64,000 bases of DNA from Neostapfia colusana (GCA_030760725.1 JASWHV010000012.1:44795652-44859651); one strand, 5' to 3'. Counted from the first letter of the stretch, positions 44,329-56,867 are shown. Numbers and translations: made by a program. The notes: a model not told the origin generated them from the sequence alone.

Positions 44329-47300
44329 TGTGAAATCCCGAAAAATTCTAGCAAGTGGAGCTGCAAATCACACCGAGAAAATGTGGGGGAATTTAAACTT
44401 TTGACTATAAAGGTGTGAGCTCCAAGTCTAAATTAAACTTGCAAAAATTCCTGAACACGAAGATCTAAATCTACCATTTGGTTTTCCACACATCCAATAA
44501 TAGCCCGACCAATTTTCAGATCATATTGGAAAGGGTTTCCTAGTCGTTGGAATTAAAACGGGAGAAAATTTGAATTTGAATTTAAATCTCAGTTTCACAT
44601 TCCGACTTCACCGAAATCCCAATTTGAGTGCACCATTGTGTTCCTCATATTCCTTTCGGCCTATCCTCCAAGTTTGATTAAATTTGGAGCTCATTTGCTA
44701 TTTTAAACGGAATTGGGGGATAAGGGGGAAAAGTGGACCCCACATGTCATAAGGAGGAGGCTTCAACCGACGCTGTTTTCATCGAGAGCCGCCACCTCCC
44801 GAACCTTGGCGCCAACCGACGTCTCGCAGCGCCACCTCCTGCTCGGATGAGCCGGTGACCGAAGGATAAGCGCTAGTTTCTGCCTGTGAACTGTTTCTCC
44901 TCCTCGCGCTGTTCACCCACAGCCCTTGCACAGCCCCGAAGCAAACTCAGCGCCACTCGACTTCCTCGGTTCCACGGCGCCCGGGCGACACAAGCTTCCT
45001 CATAGCCAACATCTACATGAAAAAGGACCGCCCTAAGGTGCTGAACACATGTCACACCCGGTTTCTCCGAAGAACAACCGAGTGAATATCACATGTATGC
45101 CAGGATCATTTTCTCATACATGTGATGACAAATAGTGAAGCATCATTTATTACAAGCCAGGTGTCGAATATAAATATGTCTTACAAAGCACACGTCTCGA
45201 TGGACGATAATAAGTTCATAACATGTAAATAAAATAGCAGCAGAATATTATTCTTGTGGGCTCCGTCACAGGCGTTGCCCGAGGGACTCCATGAACCTAG
45301 AATCCTTCTTCGGGTCCGAAGTCTTGGTTGAACACCACATCATCCCCTTGACCTGAGCAGCAATTTAAACCAACAAATATGCAAGTTTGAGTACCGTTGG
45401 TACTCAACAAGTGTGGGAAACTTATGTCATGCATGGCTAGAGCAAGGAGAGATTGAACTCATGGTTAATGCACTACGCAAATAATACCTATCACCTTAGG
45501 TTATTAAGCGCCTACAATACTACATAGGTGAAATGATCCCAATCTCCCAACCCATCATCATAATCAAATAACCATAACATCATTTCCAATGTTAAGCTCC
45601 CCGTTCAACATCCACAACTTCCAAAGTCATCATCCTCTAATCATGAATAAGTCCAAGCCGCTCTTGACCATGAGCACGGCTGTCATGACAGTTTTGACTC
45701 TGCAGAGTTTGCACCACTGTACCCACATGTAGTGATTTCATCCCCCGTTGCCGAGTGGACTAAAAGAACCTCCATTATGTCAGTGGCCACGAACCACATT
45801 CACACTTCCTAGGTGTGTAGCCAGGAGATCACTACGAAGCTTTTACAAAGGGATTCCCGACGAGCGTGGACCCACTAAGGTTTCACCCCTAACAACATAC
45901 AAGAGGCTCCAACCCCGCTGCAGTGGCCCCCTCTTGAGCCTTGCGGTTCATATGGTAGTCCAGCTAACATCTACTCCCCGCACCATCCAACACACCCATA
46001 CTACGCCGGGGATACACCTAATTAATTGGCCTAGCTGCCCCATCTCAGCATGTGGTTGGCACGGTAAAGCCAGGTTACATGCTCCATGAACTGGTCCTTA
46101 GGATCCAGGCAAGTACTAAACAGAAACCCGAGTCTCGTGCACCCAGCACCAACCAAATCATCCAACTTGCCTTGATCCCTACCTCTACATAACTCATAAC
46201 ATCTCTTTCAAGAGTAAAGTAAATAAATTGATGATCTCATATCCTAATTATCCCATTCTAAGCATGGCTAAGCATATGCATAATAATAAATGACATGATA
46301 AAATAAATCCCAACCCAAGCTACAAGGAAACAAGGTGATGTAATTCTAGGGAAACTTCCTAGCATGGGTTTCATATTTCAATTGACAATGCAATTAATTC
46401 TATCTACACATCCTAGCATAGGATCAAAGTGGTCAAGGACACTTGCCTTCTTCCTGCTGCTCTGGGAATGGAAAGTCTTGGTCTTGGAAGGGGAGAACTT
46501 GCTCTGGGTCAGGTTCTACTCATGCCAATACACATAGCAAAAGAAAACAACAATCCATAAGACATAGTTCACACTTTCACTTCATACAAACCACACATAC
46601 ATACCTATGAAAGTCATTCACATTTCTAAGTGTTGTGATTACTCTACATGTGTTGATTTTTAGCCTACATTCACCTTTAAACATATGTATATTATTTCTA
46701 ACTTCTATGTTCAGATTTCTATTTGCACACTATATATGAAGTTCCAATTTGAACAAATTCTTCATATTCAATTATTACACTTCTTAGCCAAAAAGTTTGT
46801 ATAAAAGGTATTTTCCTATTCCAAATAGGTTTTTAGATCTTCTACCAAATCCTAAACTGAAGTTTTTGGATTTGGAGACTTCATTTACCATTTTCTAATT
46901 ATGCATACCTATTTTCCTATATTTTTCAGATTTATCTTCTATGCCTAAAAGTGAGTTTTAATATTAAATAATAGGACTTATCATCTAAACAGAATAGGTT
47001 CTGATCTAAAATATTAAATAATGTATTTTTAAACTTCTCCTCTGATGTGAGCTAATTTAAATTTATTTTATCAGTTTTCAGAATTTTTTCCTAGCCTAAA
47101 AATGTGTTTCTAGAACTAATAAATATGAACAACAATTAGACAGATTCATTTCAACCAAAAATCTATTTTTAACTCATTCTAAAGTTTTCCAAGTGCTAGG
47201 AGAGTTTAAATTTGAATTTGTACATGTGTTTGCCTTACCTTTTAAATTTAAATCCTAGTCACATATTCAAATTTCTGAATTTAATATCATATAGGGTCAA

Positions 47301-49342
47301 AAAGGTAAATCCACCCTATTACAGGGTCTAATTTATTATTTTATAAATTTCCAGGGGTCTAACTACACATAACAGAGGGGTTTTGCTAATTTTTATTAAG
47401 TCCAGGGGCTAAAACTGATTTTTAAATGAATTTACACGAATTTCTGAAGTTCCAGGGGGGCTAGATCAGAAGTTTCCGGGGCTAGCTCGTGTTTTCTGAA
47501 ATCCCCAGGGGGTAGCGCGTAAGCATCCCGACCTTTATAACGCGGGGCTGATGTGGACGGTCCGATTTAAAGTGGATGGCTCAGATTAGATCATCGAACC
47601 GGTACGCCGCGGGTTTTAATTCTGCCGTGCGATTTAAAATAGACGGCCCTCAAATCGCCGGCGCAGCCTCGGCTTTTGCCGTTACTCGTTAGAACTTGCA
47701 TCTTTTTGCATGGATCGGCTGCGGAGGGGTAGGGGAGGCTCACCGAGGGGTTTTTCAGCACTCGGAGATCCTGGAAGTCGGTCGGCGGCGAGCTTCAACG
47801 ACGACGATCTTCGTTGCACGTCGGAACAGATGCTAGGGCGTGAAACTTGTCGTTTCCTTCACGTGTAGGGCTCCCTGGGGTGGTGGAGCATGATCAACGC
47901 GTTAGATTAGATAATCCGAGCAATGATCGAAGGAAAACAGGGATTGAATCTTCGGTTCTCACCGGAGAGAAGAACGACCGATCGGGGGGGGGGGGACATG
48001 GCGATTGTCGGCGTTTATATAGGCGAGGGAGGGCGGCGGTCTGTTGGGATCGAGTTTGAGACGTCCGGGACCAGAATTTGGGCTGCGGGCGCGGGTTTCC
48101 GGAGTTCGTTGAGATCGGGCGCGAGGAAGAGTCCGGCCGTTGGGGGCGCGCGGTTGTGGGCTGGCGCGGGGGAGTAGTGGGCCGGATGGTGGGTTTCGGC
48201 CCACTGGCCGGTGGAGTTTTTCTTTTTCTTTTTTTCCTTTTCTTTTCTGTTTTGATTTGAATTTGAATTCCAATTTAAATTTGAATTTTTGCACCACATG
48301 CAATACGTCCAAAATTTTTTAAATTCCCCTCTTTAGCAGATTTTGGGGTGTTACAACACAACCGTGCCAACCTTGCTTTCTCTCTTGCACGACCGGTGGA
48401 GAATTTCCCCGTTGAGTGCTTCGGTATTCATAAGACCGAGCCACACAAAACTTTAAAATTCGTAGTAATCAAGCCACCATCACTTTGGCCAAGCTATAAA
48501 CATGATCTAGACCCTCACACGCTCCTCTAGGATCAAGAACCATCGAAATTCATCAAGTTTTGGCGTTGTTCTTCGAGAATTTTGATCCGCCGCCGGTTTT
48601 GGCCCTAGGTCGCCGATGAACTCTTGTTTGCAGCCATTTTTGAGCTGATTTGAGCACGTGACGAGGCTTAGGGTTCCACCACGGTGCTGTAGGAAGAAAA
48701 ACCAAGTTGTTTGAGCCATTTTTGTGTGAGCTAGATATCGCCAGAGTCATGGCCACCGCTGCTGCCGTGGGGGGCGCCATTCCAATCGCCACCGGCCTGA
48801 TTTGACCCCACCATCAGGTTTCCCATCCCTCAAAACCCCTAGGCGGCCTTTATCAACAAAGTTGGAGGGGGGAATACCAGTACTGGCGAGGGCGCCGCCA
48901 TCACAGCTGCTGCCCGAGCTTCTGTTCTGAGGTTGAAGAAGACTCCGCAAGTGGGGCCCGCTGTCAGCCAGTATTAGGTTTCAGGAAATGTTCAAACTTT
49001 GCAAGCTCATAACTTTTGATAGGAACCTCCAAAATTTGTCAAGTAAATTCCATTGGATTCCTCTAAGTGAGTACTACCCCGGGGTGTATCCCAATTTTTA
49101 TGAAAATCCCTAGATTTGGCTAATTAATTCATATAATTAAAATCTTGCAGGATTTATTCCAGGAGTTCTATGTATTAGAAAATTCCCAAATTTGTACAGG
49201 ACATTCTCCAAAAATATTTGAACTCTAGTAAAAATTTCAGAGTCATTAGGCTCCATTTGATTGTCCAAATGGTATTTCAATACTTTATATCTCTGAAAAT
49301 TGGGAAAATGAACAGAGACATTTTCAGACTTTTAACCAATCT
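44329..49342. mobile_element. Long-LTR-like DNA that hosts a solo LTR
   Basis: The left edge tgtgaaatccc resembles a Ty3 LTR terminus and interrupts the copia RT. Excluding the solo LTR (45050-48355 and one duplication copy) about 1.7 kb remains, non-coding, ending where SIRE LTR sequence starts near 49343. Family and right end are uncertain; it is probably a truncated gypsy LTR. Confidence 0.4.
45050..48355 (-). repeat. Solo LTR of a chromovirus-type Ty3 element (3306 bp)
   Basis: On the minus strand it starts TGTAACACCCCAAAATC and ends CGGGTGTGACA. The 5-bp duplication ACACA is perfect (45045-45049 and 48356-48360). It shows no PBS, coding region or second LTR. Termini resemble those of the 11096 and 62570 LTRs but the body is a different family. 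Open frames inside (45748-46089) have no motif and are ignored. A run of 12 G stands at about 47984-47995. Confidence 0.88.
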
Positions 49343-49706
49343 TGTAAATTCAAGAGTTTCTTTATGAGTTCGGACTTGTCCATTTAGGGACGGACTAGTC
49401 CATGGTGAGTGTGTCTGAGTCCTTCAGGAACTAAGTCCTGAAGGACCGGACTAGTCCGCCCTTGGAGATCGTACTAGTCCACTCTGTCGGACTAGTCCGT
49501 TTCTAACCGGAACAAGAGTTTCTGTGTGAGATCGGACGAGCCCATTGTGAGTCAGACTAGTCCGTTTGAGACTTGGAAGTGGCTGCGGAGACTAAGTACT
49601 GGATGTCCGGACTTGTCCGCTCTTTGAGCCTGGACTAGTCCGGTGGACCAGACTTGTCTGTTCTCAACCGAAACAATTGTTTTTGTGTGAGATCGGACTA
49701 GTCCGT
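49343..49706 (+). repeat. SIRE-type LTR fragment with palindromes
   Basis: The sequence aligns along its length with 53890-54255 of the LTR downstream (shared gagacttggaagtggctg and tgtgtgagatcggactagtcc). It ends abruptly at the RNase H coding sequence, so it is a deletion remnant. It contains several CGGACTAGTCCG-type palindromes. Confidence 0.75.
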
Positions 49707-50340
49707 TGTGCATCTAGGCCCAATATTATGTTAAGTGTATGCATGTATGCAAGGTTTCAAACCACTCCTAAAGAGGGTCATTTAACAGCCGTAAAGAGAA
49801 TCTTGCGCTATTTTGTTCATACACCTAACCTAGGGTCGTGGTATCCTAAGGGGTCCAAGTTCAATCTCATCGGATACTCTGATGCGGATTATGCCGAATG
49901 CAAAGTAGATAGGAAAAGTACCTCCGTTACTTGTCAATTCTTGGGTAGGTCCCTAGTATCATGGTCATCCAAGAAACAAAATTCTATTGCCCTATCCACA
50001 GCCGAAGCGGAGTATGTCGCAGCCGGAAGTTGGTTTGCACAACTTCTTTGGATGCGACAAACTGTAAGGGACTATGGTCTCAATATGAACCATATTCCAC
50101 TCCTATGCGACAATGAGAGTGCTATTAAGATACACCATAACCCTCTTGAACACTCTAGGACCAAACACATTGACATCCGACACCACTTCCTCAGAGATGT
50201 CTCAATAAAGGGGGAAATTGTTATTTCGCATGTGAGAACCGAAAACAACTAGCCGATATATTCATCAAGCCACTAGATGAAAAACGCTTTTGTGAACTTA
50301 GGAATGAGCTAAATATCCTTGATTATCAAAAAGTGGCTTG
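49707..50340 (+). pseudogene. Copia RNase H (SIRE/Maximus type), C-terminal pol remnant
   Basis: The frame reads ASRPNIMLSVCMYARFQ, GHLTAVKRILRYFVHTPNLG, IGYSDADYAECKVDRKSTS and NSIALSTAEAEYVAAG, then a LLCDNESAIKIHHNP box and TKHIDIRHHFLRD. These are RNase H motifs of copia pol; catalytic Asp (YSDADY), Glu (AEAEY) and Asp (CDNESA) are present. A frameshift near 50247 precedes the DIFIKPLDE-like end. All upstream pol domains are absent at 49706. Confidence 0.88.
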
Positions 50341-50569
50341 AGATGTTGCACATCTGATTGTTAGTTGTTTAGTCTCTTCAAAATTAAGCACGTTTTCAAC
50401 AATCTGTCTCTCTCAATTTCTATCAAACTATTTTCGATTATTGTCTCCTTGAATCATGGTCATTGTATGATTGTTTGTATGCTCTACTGGCTATGTTCAT
50501 TGAGATTATTTGTGAAAAAATAGTCCATATGGATCATTCCTTGCAAATCTCTCAGTATATATGAGAGTT

Positions 50570-51245
50570 TTATATCTAGGACCGGACTAGTCCGCTCCAG
50601 TGGCCGGACAAGTCCAAAGTCCTAGAGAAGTCCGAACAGGCTCAAACAAGTACACATCAGACTAGTCCAGACTGTCAGTGGACTTGTCCGGACAGCCAAA
50701 CTAGTCCGGACCTGGTCCGGCGACCGGACTTGTCCGGTATCTCCCACCGGACTAGTCCGGACCTTTGGGACTTAACCCAACCGCCGGGCTCGAGTTCCTC
50801 CACTTCATCCAAAACACATCTCAACGCGCGCCCCTCCCTCAAACTCGCCCCCATTTGTGATTTTTGAGGATTTCCACCAAAACCTTCAAACGATCCGAGT
50901 TTTCTACTCTTTGGAGCCTCGAGAAGTCAATCTCCGAACTTCTCCGCCCTTCAATCCAGCGTTTTCTTTGGATTTGAATCGTCAAGTTGCATTCTTGGAG
51001 TAAAATCCAATCTCTTCAAATCCCCCGATTTTAGGTTGTAAGTTCCATAAACTAGGACGCCTAGTGCCTCATAAACTCATTGCGACTCTTTCCTAGAGTT
51101 ATTACGACCTATTGATAGGATTTGTAGAAAAATCACCTAGTTAGGGTTTAACCCTGGGGGATCGGACTAGTCCTAACACCGGGCGGACAAGTCCGTTCCT
51201 GACCGGACTAGTTCGGTCAGGGACCGGACAAGTCCGACCAAACCT
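50570..51245 (+). repeat. Pol-env spacer with CGGACTAGTCCG-type palindromes
   Basis: Clusters at 50578-50765 and 51163-51240 contain ccggactagtccg, ccggacaagtccg and ccggacttgtccgg words. Between them is a C/T-rich leader-like stretch (50790-51050). This is the region where SIRE-type elements have a spacer before the env-like ORF. Confidence 0.6.
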
Positions 51246-51337
51246 AGAGTTAACCCCTAACTTATTGTTTTTGCTACGGCCCTATCACAATAATCTTCTG
51301 TCCAAAACTCACACCTTCTCTTAGTTGTTCTTCCAGC

Positions 51338-53053
51338 ATGTCTCAGCATGATGACTCTCCTGCCCTCTCTGACCCGGAGTGAGAAGCGGCCCGGCAAGAG
51401 CTTTATCGCCATCGGGAAGTGGAGTACACGACTATTGCGCAAGAGCTAGCTCGCCGTGAAGCTAGAACCAAAAAGCGACATGAGAGAGAGGCAGCTCAAG
51501 CTCAAGCAGCAGAATAGAAATTTAACAGAAGGAAGAGGCTAGTCTCTGTGGGAAAAAGGGAAGGGCCCAAGCGGCTGATAAAGGAAAAGGATCCATGACC
51601 GAAGGAGAAACAGCCAAGGGCAAAGGCAAGGCTCCAGTCAAGAAGGTGCCCACCAGAAAGGCAGCACCAAGGAAGAAAGCACTTGTCAGTAGGGGGCTAG
51701 TTATCAGAGACCGTCCCGTGGGGTCAAGTGCTCCCCCACGAGGCCCCATTGGGCCCTTGGTCGTGACTCCTCCAATGAATAATCCCAACCGACAACCGGA
51801 GCTCTTGTAACATCTTCCACGCGAAAGGCTCTGAGAAGGCAAGGAGACTTAGGAAAAAGTATCCCTACAAGTATGAGAAGGCGACACCATATCATCGCTT
51901 CTGGTATGATTTCCATTGCGATTACTATCGCCTTGTATACTTGAGGATGAATACGCCAATAGCTAATGCTCAGTGGCTCGACTGGCCTTATATGGAAAAG
52001 AAAAATCACCATGCCTTCAACGCAGATATACAAGTAGTTGAGCATCATGGCCTCAAGGAACTTCTTGGCTTTCAATATAACCGGAACACAAAGGTGGTGG
52101 CTCAGTTCTACACCACGTGCTACTTCTCCACCTTTGGAGACAGGAAAATCTCATGGACGACGGACGGAGTTCAATACTCCGTCGTATATGATGAGTTTGC
52201 AAGGATTCTTGGACTTGAGGAATTTTTGAGCCATGATTTGACTATTCACAACCTCACGGCGATAGATTTAAGGGAGATGGAATTCATGTATGAGGTTAGC
52301 TTTTACAATCCTCCCACAACCAAGATCCTCCGTCAATTCTTCAGTGTGCTAAACCGGATCTTGAGAAAGACTCTAGAACCTAAAGACGGGTATACGGGAA
52401 TGATTGAAGGCCACCTCCGACACCTGCTGAAGCTATTATGTGAAGATGGGAAGTTCAATGTCTTTGACTACATCTACAATGACATCTTCAACATATCCCA
52501 CACCCCCAACCGCTCATGTGGCTATGCTCCATTGATCATGTGCCTCATTGAGAAAGTCTCAGGATTGGATTTTGTTATGGATGTCAAGCATAGACCCCTT
52601 CACCCTCAAATTCCTCCTACCGTGCCAAAGATTGGCGAAGCTACTAGGAGGGGTGCCCCCAATCCACCACCACCACCTCCTCCTACCGCTCCCGCCTCTT
52701 CCTCCTCCGGTGACTCTTCCAGTGCTATCCTAAAATTCTTGAAGTCTTTCTTCACCTCTTGCCAAAAAGTTGAAGTCAAAACTCAGAAAATGGCTAGAAG
52801 GCAAGACAAGTACCTGAAGAAGCTCTGTGAGAAGGGGGACATTGCTATGTCCCCAGAGGCTTCTGATGACGAGGAGCTAACACCCTTCCCGGATCTCATG
52901 GAGACGAAGGCTTCTCTCCTAGGGGGTGGCCCCTCTAGTGCTGCTACTGCCGTTGAGGAAGAAGAGGAAGATTAAGATGATGAGGAGGAAGATGAAGAAG
53001 CAACCCAGAGCGATGAAGATCATGGTGAGGAGAGTGAGAGTGATGACGACTAG
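51338..53053 (+). pseudogene. Env-like / third ORF of a SIRE-type copia
   Basis: The ORF starts at 51338 (MSQHDDSPALSDPE, then a stop) and resumes as an open frame to 52975, with acidic tail codons to the stop at 53051-53053. The conserved block is WLDWPYMEKKNHHAFN, QFYTTCYFSTFG, FARILGLEEFL and CGYAPLIMCLIE, typical of the 'putative plant transposon protein' domain found in SIRE/Maximus third ORFs. A Pro/Ser hinge, a coiled-coil-like segment (residues about 260-310 of the main frame) and a run of Glu follow. I see no signal peptide, so membrane function is unproven. Stops in the N-terminal part and at 52974 make it a pseudogene. Confidence 0.7.
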
Positions 53054-53097
53054 AATTAGGCTCTCTTAGTATTGTCCGTTTTTGGTGTCTTGATGTC

Positions 53098-53112
53098 AAA
53101 GGGGGAGAGATT
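53098..53112 (+). other. Polypurine-like tract
   Basis: aaagggggagagatt follows the env-like ORF and resembles the SIRE polypurine tract, but it stands about 400 bases before the assigned LTR start. Confidence 0.4.
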
Positions 53113-53514
53113 TAGGGGTAGTAACTATGTCAACTATAACATATTTGAAGCTCTTTGGTTGTAACATTGCTACACTTTCATATTTGGGTTGTAATAACTT
53201 TATGCTATGCTACTCTATGTTAACTTTATTGAATATCACTCTACTTTGGATTACGTATTATTCCATATGTGTGATGATCCTTAATTCAAATTAGATGCAT
53301 GTTTCACTTCTATTTATCACATCTCAACACTTGCATCACACGTAGGCACCCCAACATAACACACAACTCTATAAATCTTCCATAGAATTCACTCTCTTGC
53401 ATTACTTTTATTTCAAAGTATTCATGCACACACTTAGGTGGAGCTATTTATACACTTGTCTGTTATGAAACCAACTCATTTACATTTTTATCAAAAACCT
53501 CAATGTGTTGTCAT

Positions 53515-55176
53515 TGAAAGTGCATCTAGGCTAAACCCCTGTGGGTTTTGATGATTAATTACAATGCTTAAGGGACTGATGAGCATTAGAAGTGTAAGTA
53601 TAGGTGATTAAAAATCGACGGAGATGGATGCACTAAAAAAAGAAAAGAGGAGAAAAAGGCAAAATACCCGAAGAGTAGAATTTAGGGTTTAAATTTCCTT
53701 GAGTTGGGTTTAGCCTTTTAGTATGAGTGTGTTCATAGGGTCAAAGTGTTGAGAATCATCTAAGAGCTCTTAGTCAAAGTTTAGGTTAGTTGGAGAGAAG
53801 AGTTGAGGCATCCCTAAGAACAGGGCCGGACTTGTTCGGGCTAGAAGTCCGGACTAGTCCGGCCACATCGGATTAATCCGATGTTAAACGGATCAGGAGT
53901 TTTTGTGTGAGTTTGGACTTGTCCGTTTGTGGACGGACTAGTCCGTGGTGAGTGTGTCTAAGTCCTTCACGAACTAAGTCCTAAAGGACCGGACGTAGTC
54001 CGCTCTTGGGGTCTGGACTAGTCCGCGCTGTCAGACTAGTCCGTTTCTAACCGGAACAAGAAGTTCCGTGTGAGATCGGACTAGTCCATTGTGAGTCAGA
54101 CTAGTCCATTTGAGACTTGGAAGTGGCTGATTAGACTAAGTTTTGGATGGCCGGACTTGTCCGCCCTTTGAGGCCGGACTAGTCCGGTGGACAAAACTTG
54201 TCCGTTCTCAACCGGAATAGTTGTTTCTGCGTGAGATCGGGCTAGTCCATTGTTGAATGGACTAGTAGTTGGTGTTGTGACTGTTTGAATTCAAAAGGAG
54301 GCGGGGAACTTTGTGGTGGGTGAAGTGTGACATCACCGATCCCCACAGGCTGGACTAGTCCGGGGTTAAAGGCCGGACTAGTCCGTACATTTTCTGGTGG
54401 CAACGGCTAGTTAACAGGACCTCTATAAAAAAGGGATCCCTGGGCCTCTAAGGCATCAACTTGAACCCTAGAGCCGTCATAGCCTTCCTAGAGCTTAACT
54501 AGCCCCTTCTCTTCAATTATTTGAGCCCTAAGAGTGAATCTTGAAGGTTTGTGAGATTTGGGAAGAGGAGTGATTAGTATTGAGCTCTTGGTTGATTCTC
54601 CCACACTGACTAGGCTAGTTGAGTTGTTGAGGGTGCTGATTTGGATGTTCCTCGAGCTGTAATCTTGTGGGAGCCTCAGTTTATGAGCAGCACCACAAAT
54701 CGTTGTGAATTCTTTGTGATCTAGTGGAAGAACAAGCCAACCTTTGTGGTGGCTTGGTGAAGAACGGGTTGAGAGAAACTCGGTCCTTTGTGGTCTCCTC
54801 AATGTGGATGTAGGCTTCTCTGTGAAGCTGAACCACGGGATAAATCGTGTGCCTTGCGTTTCTGATTTGTCTCTCGTTCTTTGTTAGATCACTTTAGGGT
54901 TCTTCACAAATCATCTAAGACTTGTGATCCACCTAGTTCTAGTCGATTGTAGTCTCGTCAACCTTGCTACTAGATCACTTAGTTATAGTACTTCATCACT
55001 TTTTAAGTAGATCATCAAAAAAGTCTTCTGAGAATCTCTAATTTTGTGTTTTATTTTCCTGTGACCGGACTAGTCCGCCCCCATGCCGGACTAGTCTGCA
55101 CTCTGCAAGTTAATTATTTTTTATTAAGTTGAATTTCAGGTATTCAGCCTATTAACTCCCGTGTAGGACACTTTCA
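53515..55176 (+). repeat. SIRE-type LTR (1662 bp) shared by two internal regions
   Basis: The ends TGAAAGTG and CACTTTCA are perfect 8-bp inverted repeats and a PBS follows at 55179. Pol/env of one copy lies upstream and gag of another downstream. It holds a dense set of CGGACTAGTCCG words at 53820-54390 and two more at 55063-55092. Confidence 0.82.
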
Positions 55177-55178
55177 AT

Positions 55179-55191
55179 TGGTATCAGAGCC
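55179..55191 (+). other. Copia primer-binding site
   Basis: tggtatcagagcc is the exact initiator-tRNA-Met complement seen in plant copia elements, two bases after the LTR end. Confidence 0.88.
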
Positions 55192-55226
55192 TAACTCTCC
55201 TAAAAGCTTAACCGCTTGGAGAGGAG

Positions 55227-56867
55227 ATGGGGGAAAACGGCAAGAAGGAGTTGCCGATCGTCAACACCACCGGCACCATCAATAACAGCGGCCACAACGA
55301 GGAAGGGCTCAAGTCCTCGCCCCACAAGACCGTCAACTCAAGCAAGGACAAGCCAAAGTCTCCTCCCTCTGACTTCGAGACCGATGATGAAGACAAAAAA
55401 GTGAAGCGCCTTGCGGATCTTCTTCAAAAAGCAAAAGACGAATCTATAAGGAAGAATATACATGAGAAAGAAAAGAAACTCAAGAAGCCCAAAGAGGACT
55501 ACACACGATATCCTTTCAACTATGAGCGCTTAAATTCTCATACAAATTACTTGTTGATTCCTTTGGGCAAACCTCCACATTTTGATGGCACTAACTATAC
55601 TATGTGGAAACACAACATAAAATTGCACCTTATTTCTCTCAACCCTACACCTTGGCACATTGTTTGTACAGGTGTAGATATCCCCGTGAATGATGAAGAG
55701 CTTACCCCAAAGCAAGAACAACTTATCCACCGCAATGCTCAAGCAGCGGCCGTGCTCAACTCTTCTTTGAGCCAAGAAGAATTCAAAAAGGTGGATGGGT
55801 TGGAGCAAGCTAAGGAAATCTGGGACATGCTTAAAATTGCACATGAAGGCATCCGCTCCGTCCTGGAAGCAAATATTGAGATGCTTGAGGGAGAGCTTGG
55901 AAGATTTGCCATGGAAGATGGCGAGACCCCCCAAGAGATGTACAACCAACTCAAGACTCTCATCAATAAGAGTCGAGCATACGGTTGCAAGAAGTGGACG
56001 GACCATGAAGTGATCAAAAGGATGATAAGATCCTTCACGCCTTGCAACATGAAACTTTGCACCCTCATCCATGAAAGCCCAAACTTCCACAAAATGACTC
56101 CGGATGAGGTGCTGGGTAGAATCATCAATCACAAGATGATGGAGATGGAAGCATGCCACGTCAACGACCTTGCCAAGGTTACATCCTCCAAGAAAAAGGG
56201 CATTGCTCTCGAAGCCTAACCCAAGTCCAAAAGTGAAGAAATACAAGCTTCAAGCGATGATGAAGAAAGTGAAGAATAAAGCACCAACATGGACGATGAG
56301 GAGTTGGCCTTCTTCATCAATAGATTCAAGAGAATGATGAAGAAAAGAAAAGGGTCAAACTATGAGAGCAGGGGCAAGGACAAGAGCAAGTCAAGAACCA
56401 AGAGAGCTTGCTACAATTGTGGCGAGTATGGGCATTACATCATTAATTGCCCATACTAAAAGGAAGAAGACAAGAAAAAGAAGAAGAAGAAGAACAAAGA
56501 TGAAAAGACTCAAGAGAAGAGGATGTTCAAGAAGAAGAAGGCACATGGGCACGGTCATGTTGGCAAGGAGTGGGACTCCAATGATGAGTTCTCCTCTGAT
56601 GATGAGGCAGAAGTGGCAACCGTCGCCATCAAGAAGCCAACGATGAAGAAGACTCTCTTTCCAAACAAGGGAGAGTGGAAGAGCTCAAGCCACACATGTA
56701 TCATGGCAAAGGAGGGAAAGTGGAAGGTAAAAACTAAACTTTCCTTGCGTTCTATTAAAGATGAAGATTTTGATAGTGATAGCGAGAATGAGTATATGTT
56801 TGAAGGGTTGAGTAAAAGTGCCTTAATTAAAATGAAAAAGTTCCTTGATGAAATTTTAGATAAGGTG
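55227..56867 (+). pseudogene. gag: SIRE-type copia gag, truncated by a chromovirus LTR
   Basis: One frame runs from MGENGKKELP at 55227 to 56867 with stops at 56217-56219, about 56277 and about 56457. Motifs: FDGTNYTMWKHNIKLHL (gag N-terminal), LKIAHEGIRSVLEANIEML, NKSRAYGCKKWTDHEVIKRM, and a knuckle C-Y-N-C-G-E-Y-G-H-Y-I-I-N-C at about 56409-56451, then Lys-rich and acidic stretches. The length and order match SIRE-type gag. The frame is cut at 56868. Confidence 0.87.

Noticed and set aside
49440..54390. CGGACTAGTCCG words as a CRISPR-like array.
   Set aside because: Spacing is irregular, spacers are not unique-length, and the motifs lie in plant LTR DNA without cas genes.
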